Assembly (NCBI GenBank): GCA_910588285.1
Contig: CAJUQB010000022.1
Location: 4,532-28,868, forward strand
Reading direction: 5' to 3'
DNA: 24,337 bases
Source: an uncultured Lachnospiraceae bacterium
GTDB lineage: Bacteria > Bacillota > Clostridia > Lachnospirales > Lachnospiraceae
Made by a program: the position numbers and the translations under genes. The notes beneath the pieces were generated by a model. The model ran no database searches and had not been told where the DNA came from. It saw only the letters and a program-made list of their open reading frames with translations. Numbering within the stretch: position 1 is the stretch's first letter; each line of letters starts with the position of its first letter. Shown here one piece after another: positions 1 through 7,554 of the stretch.

Positions 1-324
1 ATTGAGGACAAGGACCACCTTTCGGACAGCCTAAAGGACAGCGCTATTTTAACCAATGCCACCAATGTGGGCATGGCACCCCATACGGATCAGAGCATCC
101 TCCCGGATGCCTCCCTCCTGCCTCCCCATGTGATAGTATCCGACATCATTTATAATCCCCGGGAAACCTTGCTGATGCAGCAGGCCAGGGAAGCCGGCTG
201 CCGGGCCTTCAATGGCTTGTATATGCTGCTTTTTCAGGGTGCGGCTGCCTTTCGCTGCTGGACCGGCCAGGAGATGCCTGTGGAACAGATTCGCAAAAAA
301 TACTTCATAACAGAAAGGATATGA
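1..324 (+). CDS. aroE: Shikimate dehydrogenase, C-terminal part (cut by window edge)
   Basis: This is the 3' end of a gene whose reading frame is open from base 1 and stops at 322-324; about 107 residues are visible. Shikimate dehydrogenase reduces 3-dehydroshikimate to shikimate with NADPH in the cytoplasm, a step of chorismate and aromatic amino acid synthesis. The segment TNATNVGM followed by a Pro/His stretch matches the family's conserved N-A-T-x-x-G-M turn of the cofactor domain. The later VSDIIYNPRETLL and NGLYMLLFQGAAAF segments match its typical C-terminal V-x-D-x-x-Y-x-P-x-x-T and G-x-x-M-L-x-x-Q-x-A patterns. The next gene, DAHP synthase, starts inside the last codons (ATGA overlap), so the two shikimate-pathway genes are probably co-transcribed. 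The N-terminal substrate domain lies outside the window. Confidence 0.9.
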   Translation: MEDKDHLSDSLKDSAILTNATNVGMAPHTDQSILPDASLLPPHVIVSDIIYNPRETLLMQQAREAGCRAFNGLYMLLFQGAAAFRCWTGQEMPVEQIRKKYFITERI

Positions 325-1358
325 ATACCATGAGCTTCACATTTCTCAAACAATTACCCTCTCCGGGAGAGATTAAGGTCCAATACCCCTTGAGCAAGCA
401 GGCCACAGAGACGAAAAAGGCCCGCGACCGCCAGATCCGCTCCATCATCACCGGGGAGAGCGACAAATTCCTCATGATTATCGGCCCCTGCTCTGCTGAC
501 AATGCAGATGCCGTGCTGGATTACATCGGACGCCTGGCCAAGGTTCAGGAGCAGGTGGCAGACCGAATCCTGATTGTCCCCCGCATCTACACCAACAAGC
601 CCCGCACCACCGGGGAAGGCTACAAGGGCATTGCCCATCAGCCGGATCCCGAGAAAAAGCCGGATCTTGTGGCCGGCATGATCGCCATGCGCCGGATGCA
701 TATGCGTTCCATTGAGGAATTCGGCCTTCCGGCTGCAGACGAGATGCTCTATCCAGAGAACTGGGGCTATGTGGACGATCTGCTGTCCTACGTTGCCATC
801 GGCGCCCGCTCCGTGGAGGATCAGCATCATCGGCTGACTGTCAGCGGCTTTGATGTCCCCGCGGGCATGAAGAACCCCACCAGCGGCGATTTTTCCGTGA
901 TGCTCAATTCCGTATATGCCGCACAACACCCCCATCATTTTGTATACCGGGGCTATGAGGTCCAGACCACCGGAAATGAGCTGACCCATGTGGTTCTGCG
1001 GGGCTCTGTCAACAAGCGCGGCGTCTGCAACCCCAACTACCATTATGAGGATATTGCACGCCTGATCGAAATGTATGACAAAATGGAGCTGAAATATCCG
1101 GCTGCAGTCATTGACTCCAACCACTCCAACTCCAACAAGCAGTACGACCAGCAGGTCCGTATTGTCAAGGAGGTCATGCACAACCGCCGGCTGTCCTCTG
1201 ACATCCGCCGGATGGTCAAGGGCGTTATGGTGGAAAGCTATATTGAGCCCGGCTCCCAGAGCGTCCATGAGCATGTCTATGGGAAATCCATCACCGATCC
1301 CTGTCTGGGCTGGGCGGAAACAGAACGCCTGATTCTGGATATTGCCGATATGTGTTAA
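321..1358 (+). CDS. aroF: 3-deoxy-7-phosphoheptulonate synthase (type I DAHP synthase)
   Basis: The enzyme condenses phosphoenolpyruvate and erythrose 4-phosphate to DAHP, the first committed step of the shikimate pathway. The 345-residue product has the length of the AroF/AroG/AroH class. Visible family motifs are GPCSAD (residues 55-60), VPRIYTNKPRTT (about 86-97, PEP/E4P binding), KNPTSGD, LRGSVNKRG and DSNHSNSNK (metal and substrate ligands near residue 265). It overlaps aroE by 4 nt (ATGA), which supports translational coupling. A second in-frame ATG at 330 is slightly better placed behind the AAAGGA motif, so the true start could be either. The sequence does not show which aromatic amino acid inhibits this isozyme, so the symbol marks the family rather than its feedback specificity. 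Transcription converges with xerD. Confidence 0.93.
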   Translation: MNTMSFTFLKQLPSPGEIKVQYPLSKQATETKKARDRQIRSIITGESDKFLMIIGPCSADNADAVLDYIGRLAKVQEQVADRILIVPRIYTNKPRTTGEGYKGIAHQPDPEKKPDLVAGMIAMRRMHMRSIEEFGLPAADEMLYPENWGYVDDLLSYVAIGARSVEDQHHRLTVSGFDVPAGMKNPTSGDFSVMLNSVYAAQHPHHFVYRGYEVQTTGNELTHVVLRGSVNKRGVCNPNYHYEDIARLIEMYDKMELKYPAAVIDSNHSNSNKQYDQQVRIVKEVMHNRRLSSDIRRMVKGVMVESYIEPGSQSVHEHVYGKSITDPCLGWAETERLILDIADMC

Positions 1359-1407
1359 GAATCGCGGTACTGATTCCATTTGCATGTGCGTTTATTGGAT
1401 ATACCGC

Positions 1408-1437
1408 AAAAAACGGCTCATCCTCTCGGATGAGCCG
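1408..1437 (-). terminator. Intrinsic terminator of the NUDIX-spoIIM-xerD operon
   Basis: A perfect 10-bp stem (1414-1423 with 1428-1437) closes a 4-nt loop. On the minus strand it is followed at once by six T residues. The xerD stop codon lies inside the stem. On the plus strand no T-run follows, so it mainly serves the minus-strand operon that converges with aroF. Confidence 0.88.
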
Positions 1438-2302
1438 CTCCGTATACCTCCCGTATCCTGACCTGATTCACGCGGGCATACACCTGGGTGGTAGAAATAT
1501 CGGAATGCCCCATCATCTCCTGCACCGCATGAAGGTCCGCACCGTTATCCACCAGGTGCGCCGCAAAGGAATGCCGCAGGGTGTGAGGCGTAATCTCCCT
1601 GGCAATCCCTGCCTTCTTCCCATATCCCTTGATCAGCTTCCAAAAGCCCTGACGGCTCATGGGCTGGCCGGAACAATTGGTAAACAGCCATTGGGTCCCC
1701 GGATCATGGACCAGCGCATCCCGGCCTTCCTCCAGATATCTCTGCACTGCCTCCCTTGCCACCCGGCCAAAGGGGATGATCCGCTCCTTGTGGGCATCCT
1801 GGCACCGGATGTATTCCATCCGGATGTTGACATCCTCCAGCCTTAAGCCGATCAGCTCCGACACCCGGATTCCCGTTGCATACAGAAGCTCCAGCATGGC
1901 GCAGTCCCGAAGCTCCTTGGGCGCTGCCCCCCTTGCAGCCAGCAGCAGCTTCTCCACTTCCTCCCGGCTTAAGATCTCCGGCAGCTTTTTCTCAATCCTG
2001 GGTGCACGCAGATCGTCGGTCAGCTCCGGCCGTGCCGCTCCCCTGCGCTGCAGGTATTGGCAAAAGGCCTTCATGGATGCAATATTCCTGGAGATTGTAG
2101 ACGGCTTGCGCCCCAGACGCTCCAGATACAGAATGTAGGAATTGAGGCTGGTAGCCGTCACCTGGGACAGCTCCCCCACGCCCTCATCCTTCAGATACCG
2201 CAGCATTTTCTTCAGATCCCGCTCATAGGATGCCACCGTATTCTCCGATGTATGCTTTACCTCCCGCAAATATGATGTAAAACCGCCCAGTTCTCGTTCC
2301 AT
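1418..2302 (-). CDS. xerD: Site-specific tyrosine recombinase XerD
   Basis: XerD-type recombinases resolve chromosome dimers at dif during replication and segregation. The 294-residue product has an N-terminal SAM-like/core-binding domain (about residues 1-90) and a C-terminal catalytic domain. The full catalytic set is visible: Arg146 (ATGIRVSEL), Lys172 (HKERIIPFG), His240 and Arg243 (HTLRH), His266 (MGHSDI) and the nucleophile Tyr275 (TTQVYARV). The ATG at 2302 fits the usual family N-terminus, but its AAAGGAG motif sits almost against the start. An in-frame ATG at 2320 shares one base with the spoIIM stop (TAATG), would add six residues and could be used by translational coupling. It is the last gene of the NUDIX-spoIIM-xerD operon. 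It matches the chromosomal XerD family and no integrase-type cargo is present, so it is not read as a mobile-element gene. Confidence 0.92.
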   Translation of the reverse strand: MERELGGFTSYLREVKHTSENTVASYERDLKKMLRYLKDEGVGELSQVTATSLNSYILYLERLGRKPSTISRNIASMKAFCQYLQRRGAARPELTDDLRAPRIEKKLPEILSREEVEKLLLAARGAAPKELRDCAMLELLYATGIRVSELIGLRLEDVNIRMEYIRCQDAHKERIIPFGRVAREAVQRYLEEGRDALVHDPGTQWLFTNCSGQPMSRQGFWKLIKGYGKKAGIAREITPHTLRHSFAAHLVDNGADLHAVQEMMGHSDISTTQVYARVNQVRIREVYGAAHPRG

Positions 2303-2319
2303 TCTCCTTTGTACCCCCA

Positions 2320-2943
2320 TTATATGAATTTCAAATATTTTTTCAGAAAGTATGGATTCACATAGCTTTCCAGAAAAATCCCGGCCAAAAAGACCAAAAA
2401 AAGAAGGAGCCCCATCAGGCAAAAAAGAACACGCCGCTTTGCCGCTGCCTGGGGAAGCCTCTGACCGTTCCTCTTCTCCCGCATAAGCCACAGGTACAGA
2501 AAAAGAAGGGCAAAATACAAAATATAATGCGGCAGCATTCCTACCAGGATCAAAAGCATCCCTTTGATCCCATAGGACATCACCGCCAGGCTCATCAAGG
2601 TCCCTACGCAAAATCCCTGCCAGCCAATATAGCCAATGCCCAGAGCTATGGACAAATTTGTAAATGCCAGCAGCAGGAACAGCAGGAATATCGGCGTGCG
2701 CTCTCCCAGCAAATAGGCAAAAAAATCCGCACTGCTGATCTCCCGGTACTTCAGGCTCTCCATCCAATAGGCGGACCAGCTCGCCCCCACCCCTGTGCCT
2801 CTGAGAAATAGATTGGCCCCAAAGATCCCCAGGACAAAGCACAGAAGGAAGGACACATAGGCGTATTGCATCATGTCCGCCTTTCCTCTGCTTCTCTGTA
2901 TTCTTGGCTTCTGATAAAAATATGCTGCCAGCTTTTTTCGCAT
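2320..2943 (-). CDS. spoIIM: Stage II sporulation protein M
   Basis: SpoIIM is a membrane protein of the DMP (SpoIID-SpoIIM-SpoIIP) machinery that remodels septal peptidoglycan during engulfment of the forespore. The 207-residue product has the family topology: a short basic N-terminus, a first hydrophobic segment near residues 25-47, several more membrane segments in the middle, and a last one before a short tail. The C-terminal ESYVNPYFLKKYL is the characteristic family ending. ATG 2943 is chosen because GAGGTGGG lies just upstream; an in-frame ATG at 2958 would add five residues but has no spaced ribosome-binding site. The gene ends by a 1-nt overlap with a possible xerD start and follows the NUDIX gene by 49 nt. 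Its presence is the strongest sign that the organism sporulates. Confidence 0.92.
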   Translation of the reverse strand: MRKKLAAYFYQKPRIQRSRGKADMMQYAYVSFLLCFVLGIFGANLFLRGTGVGASWSAYWMESLKYREISSADFFAYLLGERTPIFLLFLLLAFTNLSIALGIGYIGWQGFCVGTLMSLAVMSYGIKGMLLILVGMLPHYILYFALLFLYLWLMREKRNGQRLPQAAAKRRVLFCLMGLLLFLVFLAGIFLESYVNPYFLKKYLKFI

Positions 2944-2992
2944 AATCCCACCTCGCATCCCTTCTGGGAATTATATGCGGGAAAAGGCCAAA

Positions 2993-3541
2993 CTATGAAA
3001 CAGGCTGGTATTTGTTTTTGTAGGCCATGATTGCCGCAACGGTCTTGGCGTCCTGCAGCTTCCCTTCGTAGATCTGTGCGCACAGCTCCTCTAAGGTATA
3101 TGCCTCCACATCCACAAATTCATCCGGATCCAGATGCCGGCTGGCAGGAACAAGGTCCCGGGCCACAAAAATATCCACCCGCTCGTTGCAGTAGGCCACA
3201 GCGGAATGGGTGGAGATCAGAAACTCCAGCTTCTCGCAGCGGTATCCCGTCTCCTCCTCCAATTCCCGGGCCGCGCACACCTCATAGGGCTCCTCCAGGC
3301 TGTCCCTGGCCCCTGCCGGGATCTCCAGGGTGGTACGCTCCACGGCATTGCGGTATTGGCGCACCAGCAGAAGCCTGCCGTCCGGCAGCACCGGCACCAC
3401 CGCTGCGGCGCATTTGCGGTGCTCAATATAATCCCACACCGTGGTGCGCCCATCCGGCAGCTCCATGATATCTGCATAAAAGTCCACAATGCGCCCCTGA
3501 TATTTTAATTCTCTTCCAATCCGTTTTACTGTTATGTCCAT
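2993..3541 (-). CDS. NUDIX hydrolase, ADP-ribose pyrophosphatase type
   Basis: Family members hydrolyse nucleoside diphosphates linked to another moiety, most often ADP-ribose to AMP and ribose 5-phosphate. The 182-residue product has the NudF/YjhB layout: an N-terminal strand region, a GxVxxP core (VVPVLPDGRLLLVRQYR), the EIPAG entry and the Nudix helix ending RELEEETGY. The spacing inside the Nudix box is one residue longer than the canonical GX5EX7REUXEEXGU: GARDSLE, then E-PYEVCAA-REL. The catalytic REL-EE core is intact, so activity is expected. ATG 3541 follows GGGAAGGAAGC; an upstream extension to 3616 lacks similarity to the family. The position beside spoIIM and xerD mirrors nudF in Bacillus. 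A weak promoter candidate (TGGACA, 17 bp, TTATTT) lies just upstream. Confidence 0.87.
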   Translation of the reverse strand: MDITVKRIGRELKYQGRIVDFYADIMELPDGRTTVWDYIEHRKCAAAVVPVLPDGRLLLVRQYRNAVERTTLEIPAGARDSLEEPYEVCAARELEEETGYRCEKLEFLISTHSAVAYCNERVDIFVARDLVPASRHLDPDEFVDVEAYTLEELCAQIYEGKLQDAKTVAAIMAYKNKYQPVS

Positions 3542-3629
3542 GTGCTTCCTTCCCTTCTGAAATAATTCTGTTCTTCTCCGTCTGTCCATCCGATCTATGC
3601 ATGTGCAAACACGCATTTCATCTGTGCGG

Positions 3630-3656
3630 AAAAAAAGAGGCTGTATGTACAGCCTC
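3630..3656 (-). terminator. Intrinsic terminator of rny
   Basis: Stem 3637-3645 pairs with 3648-3656 (GAGGCTGTA/TACAGCCTC, practically a 7-bp stem with a 6-nt loop). On the minus strand it is followed by seven T residues. It lies 11 bases beyond the rny stop codon and before the NUDIX gene, so rny forms its own transcription unit. Confidence 0.87.
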
Positions 3657-3667
3657 TCTCCTCACGA

Positions 3668-5224
3668 CTATTTGGCATAGTCGGTTACACGCGATTCACG
3701 TATCACATTCACCTTGATCTGTCCTGGATATTCCAGCTCAGCCTCAATCTGCTTGGAAATATCTCTGGCCAGCAATACCATATCGGCATCGCTCACCTGT
3801 TCCGGAACTACCATGATACGAACCTCTCTACCTGCCTGAATTGCAAAAGACTTGTCCACACCTTTGAATGAATTTGTAATATCTTCCAACTGCTTTAATC
3901 TGTTTGAATATGTTTCCAGCGTCTCTCTTCTGGCTCCGGGCCTTGCCGCAGAAATGGTATCGGCGGCCTGTACCAGACACGCAATCAACGACGTGGCTTC
4001 CACATCCCCATGATGTGCCTCCACCGCATTAATAACAACAGCAGATTCTTTATACTTTCTGCAAAGATCCACGCCGATCTGAATATGTGATCCTTCCATC
4101 TCATGATCTACGGATTTCCCGATATCATGAAGAAGTCCGGCTCTTTTCGCTACTCTGACATCCACTCCGATCTCCGCTGCCAACAGCCCTGACAGCTGTG
4201 CAACCTCAATGGAATGCTTAAGGGCATTCTGCCCATAGCTGGTGCGGAACTTCATCTTACCCAACAGCCGCACAAGCTCCGGATGTATTCCATGTACTCC
4301 TACCTCTAAGGTAGCAGCCTCTCCCTCTTCGCGAATGATGGTTTCGACCTCCTTCTGGGCCTTCTCTACCATCTCTTCGATCCTCGCCGGATGGATACGT
4401 CCATCCACAATTAATTTCTCCAATGCAATGCGGGCTACCTCCCGGCGTATCGGATCAAACCCAGATAAAATGACAGCCTCCGGTGTATCATCTATAATCA
4501 GATCCACACCTGTCATCGTCTCCAGAGTTCGGATATTACGTCCCTCTCTACCGATGATTCTTCCCTTCATCTCATCATTCGGAAGCTGAACTACCGATAT
4601 CGTAGTCTCTGCCACATGGTCTGCCGCACATTTCTGAATGGCAGTCACCACGTACTCCTTCGCCTTTTTACCAGCTTCCTCTTTGGCTCTGTTTTCCATT
4701 TCTTTGATTAGTTTCGCAGTATCGAGCTTTACATCGTCCTCAATGGTTTTCAAAAGGTATTCTTTTGCTTGTTCAGAGGTTAATCCAGAGATTCTCTCCA
4801 GTTCCTGTACACGTTCCTCATGCAGCCTTGAAACCTCGGCTCTTTGCTTCTTCAGCTCTTCTTCCCTGGCATGGAAGCTGGCTTCCCTCTTCTCGGCAGC
4901 CTCGAGCTTCTTATCCAAATTCTCTTCCTTCTGGATAATTCTGCGCTCATTCCGCTGAATCTCATTGCGCCTCTCCCGAATCTCCTTATCGAGATCATTC
5001 TTCGTGCGGATCGATTCCTCCTTGATTTCCAACAGGGATTCGCGTTTTTTTGTTTCTGCAGTCTTCACAGCCTCGTCTATTATCTCTCTTGCCCGTTCCT
5101 CCGCAGTGCCGATCTTGGCATCCGCAGTCTTCCTCTTCTGAGAAATCGTGGCAAAGTAGGTAACAGGAACCGCTATGATAAGTGTAATCACAACTGCGAT
5201 AGCAGCAATTACTGGTCCTTCCAC
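3668..5224 (-). CDS. rny: Ribonuclease Y
   Basis: RNase Y is the membrane-anchored endoribonuclease that starts bulk mRNA decay in many Firmicutes. The 518-residue product shows the complete domain order: an N-terminal transmembrane anchor (about residues 4-25), a long charged coiled coil (about 30-150), a KH domain with GRIIGREGRN at 221-230, and an HD domain with the metal-binding His366-Asp367 pair (HDIGK). The start is GTG 5224, fixed by AGGAGG seven to eight bases upstream. It has its own sigma-A promoter and terminator. In many Clostridia rny follows recA-recX; here a 16-kb catabolic locus lies between them. Confidence 0.96.
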   Translation of the reverse strand: MEGPVIAAIAVVITLIIAVPVTYFATISQKRKTADAKIGTAEERAREIIDEAVKTAETKKRESLLEIKEESIRTKNDLDKEIRERRNEIQRNERRIIQKEENLDKKLEAAEKREASFHAREEELKKQRAEVSRLHEERVQELERISGLTSEQAKEYLLKTIEDDVKLDTAKLIKEMENRAKEEAGKKAKEYVVTAIQKCAADHVAETTISVVQLPNDEMKGRIIGREGRNIRTLETMTGVDLIIDDTPEAVILSGFDPIRREVARIALEKLIVDGRIHPARIEEMVEKAQKEVETIIREEGEAATLEVGVHGIHPELVRLLGKMKFRTSYGQNALKHSIEVAQLSGLLAAEIGVDVRVAKRAGLLHDIGKSVDHEMEGSHIQIGVDLCRKYKESAVVINAVEAHHGDVEATSLIACLVQAADTISAARPGARRETLETYSNRLKQLEDITNSFKGVDKSFAIQAGREVRIMVVPEQVSDADMVLLARDISKQIEAELEYPGQIKVNVIRESRVTDYAK

Positions 5225-5518
5225 AGGAGCACCTCCTTATTAAGTTTTCATTGTTCAACCGGCAACATGTTGTGCCTTCTATGTCATATACCATAAATCG
5301 CCCAGAATCCGACAATCTACATACATGATAATTACAACATATTGATTTTATACTTTTTTGTGGATTATGTCAAGTATCTCGTCATATCTTCCCCCAGGAA
5401 ATCCTGAATTTATGCTGCTGTTTACCGTGCTCACAGCAGCAATCCGGGGCGATATGAGAAAAATTGCTGCAAAAAACTCCCCTGTGCATCATGGAACCGC
5501 GGCATGCGGACAGCAGTC
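5225..5518. other. Intergenic region between the catabolic operon and rny
   Basis: This 294-base stretch holds the rny promoter and leader and the 3' untranslated region of the 11-gene operon. I see no credible gene in it. Three complementary blocks are visible: 5414-5421, 5433-5443 and 5463-5470. On the minus strand the middle block can pair with either neighbour (8 bp each), giving two mutually exclusive hairpins. Neither is followed by a clean T-run, so no intrinsic terminator for the operon is assigned. Confidence 0.5.
5345..5373 (-). promoter_or_regulatory. Sigma-A promoter of rny
   Basis: On the minus strand a perfect -35 box TTGACA (5368-5373) is followed after exactly 17 bp by TAAAAT (5345-5350). 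Transcription would start near 5338 and give a leader of about 110 nt before the GTG start of rny. Confidence 0.72.
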
Positions 5519-6604
5519 TTATTCTTCCCTCCCCTGCTCCTTAAAGAGGGCAACCCTTGACAGCTCATAGCAGACCCTGCGGCCTGCCGAAACGCCCCTG
5601 GCCATCCCCCCATAGATGCGGTATCCCTGAAACTCCTCCACAAACCTCTGATACGAAGCGCGTACCTCTTCCGGTGAAGACTCCGGTGTCAGATCCGCCG
5701 GCGCGGCCCCAAACAGCATATGATCCCCATACCTGTCGCAGAGCAGCTTCTTATCATTGACCTCCTGCCCGTTCCACAGATCCACCCCTGCCTCCACCAT
5801 GGCCGGAACCAGAAGCTCATTCTTCCCGCAGGAATGGAGCTCAAAAGCAACTCCCATGCTATGGGCACCATCCACAATCCGCTTTAAATAGGGCACCACC
5901 ATCTCCCTGCAGGTCTCCAGGGAAAAAAGAGGCGCCCGCTGAGAGCCCCAGTCATCATGGAAGACAAGAAGATCCATTCGAAAATACTGCCGGAACCTTC
6001 CAATCATATCGAGATAGAAGTCTGCCAGCCGGTCAAATAACCTTTTGACCCCTTCCTGGCACTCCTCATCCACCAGGGAAATCATGGCCTCCCCCATGTC
6101 GGTGAAGGAAACCAGCCGTTCAAACAGCCCGTTCATGATGGTAATGCCCACAAGCCGTTCCTCCTGGTCAATGAACATTCGGTTGGCCTCTGCACTGGCC
6201 TCCCAGGGCCAACGGTCCAGCTCCGGAAATACAATATCCATTTCCCATTCCGCAATATTCTTTACCTTCGGGTTCCCCGGCCGCACCATGGAGCCGCCGG
6301 CCTTTGGCACCCATTCCCATTCCACGCCGAACATATCCGGGCCTCCCCCCTCCCGATTCGGGTCAAAGCTCTGGGCCTCCATCACAAAGCCCCGTGCCCT
6401 GTGATCCGGAACTATGGCAGGCGTCAGCCGTATCACATCGCCATCCATGGGGATCCACAGGGGCTTTTCCCCCTGCAACAGTCTCAGGAAATTCTCCTTG
6501 GGCGTAATCGGCGTATTTAGCTTTTCCACGCTCCGCCCATTTACATCCGGATACATCCCTACCACTTCCAGCTCATCCTTCTGAAACATTACCACTCTTT
6601 TCAT
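5519..6604 (-). CDS. Uroporphyrinogen decarboxylase (UroD)-fold protein, methyltransferase-like
   Basis: The 361-residue product belongs to the UroD superfamily, which holds uroporphyrinogen decarboxylase and the zinc-dependent corrinoid methyltransferases (MtaA/MtbA type). Seen here: the N-terminal FLRLLQGEKPLWIPM entry strand, a central LLVFHDDWGSQ segment (about 213-222), and His257-Ser-Cys259 (LHSCGKN), which corresponds to the H-x-C zinc pair of the methyltransferases. The usual third cysteine near the C-terminus is not in its normal Gly-Cys-x-x-Pro context; Cys344 is the only nearby candidate. It is the last gene of the GRE operon, and ATG 6604 overlaps the activase stop (ATGA). A GTG at 6595 is better spaced from the GGAGG site and may be the real start. 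No corrinoid protein is encoded nearby, so its methyl acceptor, if any, is unknown. True heme-pathway HemE is unlikely in this context. Confidence 0.75.
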   Translation of the reverse strand: MKRVVMFQKDELEVVGMYPDVNGRSVEKLNTPITPKENFLRLLQGEKPLWIPMDGDVIRLTPAIVPDHRARGFVMEAQSFDPNREGGGPDMFGVEWEWVPKAGGSMVRPGNPKVKNIAEWEMDIVFPELDRWPWEASAEANRMFIDQEERLVGITIMNGLFERLVSFTDMGEAMISLVDEECQEGVKRLFDRLADFYLDMIGRFRQYFRMDLLVFHDDWGSQRAPLFSLETCREMVVPYLKRIVDGAHSMGVAFELHSCGKNELLVPAMVEAGVDLWNGQEVNDKKLLCDRYGDHMLFGAAPADLTPESSPEEVRASYQRFVEEFQGYRIYGGMARGVSAGRRVCYELSRVALFKEQGREE

Positions 6605-7554
6605 CCTCCAATCTGTACCTGCAGCCCATAGGACTCCACCAGGGCTCGCAGCCTTTCCATATGCTCCTTTTCCGGAATCCGGATCAAAGGGCCAAAGGGG
6701 CGGCCCAGGCCTTCATATTTTGACAGCCCCAGCTGATGGTACGGCAGCAGATGCACCGGCACCTGCCTGCCAAGCTCCTCCGACACAAATTCCCCCACGG
6801 CCCGTATATTGGAAATCCCGTCATTTTTACCGGGAATTACCGGAACCCGGATGATCACCGGAACCTTCCTCTCATGATAAATATATTTGATATTTGAAAG
6901 AATCTGCCCGTTCGGCACCCCGGTCAGCCGCTCATGCTCCCCTGGGTCCATATGCTTGATATCCAGAAGTCCAAGATCCACATGCGCAAATACCCGGTCG
7001 ATTACCTCCCGGGATGCAAATACACAGCTTTCTATAGCAGTATGGATCCCCGCCCTTTGGCAGGCGCAGAACAAGGCCCGTGAAAATTCCGGGTGTGCCA
7101 GAGCCTCGCCGCCGCTGATGGTCATTCCGCCCCCGGATGCATCCAGGAAGAGCTTATCCTGCAAAATCACCTCCAGAACTTCTGAAACGGTCCGCATTTT
7201 CCCCACAATTTCACGTGCTCCGTTTTGGCATACCGAAACGCACTGGCCGCAGTCCAGACAGGCCCCATGATCCGTAGCTGCAATCCGCCTCCCCTCCTGC
7301 TTTTGCAGGACAATTGCCTGCTGCCGGCAGACATCCATACACTGACCGCAGCCAGTGCACCTGCCGGCATAGGTCATCAATTGGGCTGCCGCCTCATTGG
7401 ATTCCGGGTTTGCACACCAGATGCAGCGGAGCGGGCAGCCCTTTACAAATACCGTAACGCGGATCCCGGGACCGTCATGAATGCAGAGGGTCTGAATATT
7501 AAAAATGGGGGCTTTGATTTCCATATCGTATATCTGCTTCTCATTCACTTCCAT
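6601..7554 (-). CDS. Glycyl-radical enzyme activating protein (radical SAM)
   Basis: The protein uses S-adenosylmethionine and a [4Fe-4S] cluster to abstract hydrogen from the glycyl-loop Gly of its partner enzyme. The 317-residue product has Cys40-x3-Cys44-x2-Cys47 (radical SAM cluster), then two ferredoxin-type Cx2Cx2Cx3C motifs (Cys66/69/72/76 and Cys99/102/105/109), as in activases of eliminase-type GREs; the pyruvate formate-lyase activase lacks this insert. SGGE (about 147-150) is the SAM-binding motif. ATG 7554 follows a strong GGAGGGGGAGC site. It overlaps the dehydrogenase gene by 14 nt and the UroD-like gene by 4 nt. The only GRE in the window is two genes upstream, so it is the obvious partner. 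Confidence 0.92.
   Translation of the reverse strand: MEVNEKQIYDMEIKAPIFNIQTLCIHDGPGIRVTVFVKGCPLRCIWCANPESNEAAAQLMTYAGRCTGCGQCMDVCRQQAIVLQKQEGRRIAATDHGACLDCGQCVSVCQNGAREIVGKMRTVSEVLEVILQDKLFLDASGGGMTISGGEALAHPEFSRALFCACQRAGIHTAIESCVFASREVIDRVFAHVDLGLLDIKHMDPGEHERLTGVPNGQILSNIKYIYHERKVPVIIRVPVIPGKNDGISNIRAVGEFVSEELGRQVPVHLLPYHQLGLSKYEGLGRPFGPLIRIPEKEHMERLRALVESYGLQVQIGG

Noticed and set aside
354..1385. A 343-codon open frame on the minus strand opposite DAHP synthase
   Set aside because: The plus-strand frame carries every DAHP synthase motif; the minus frame resembles nothing and is a shadow.
1418..2302. Integrase of a mobile element
   Set aside because: Length, motifs and the spoIIM/NUDIX context fit chromosomal XerD, and no element boundaries or cargo are seen nearby.
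2321..2842. Upstream extension of xerD to 474 residues
   Set aside because: It lies within spoIIM in another frame and lacks recombinase similarity.
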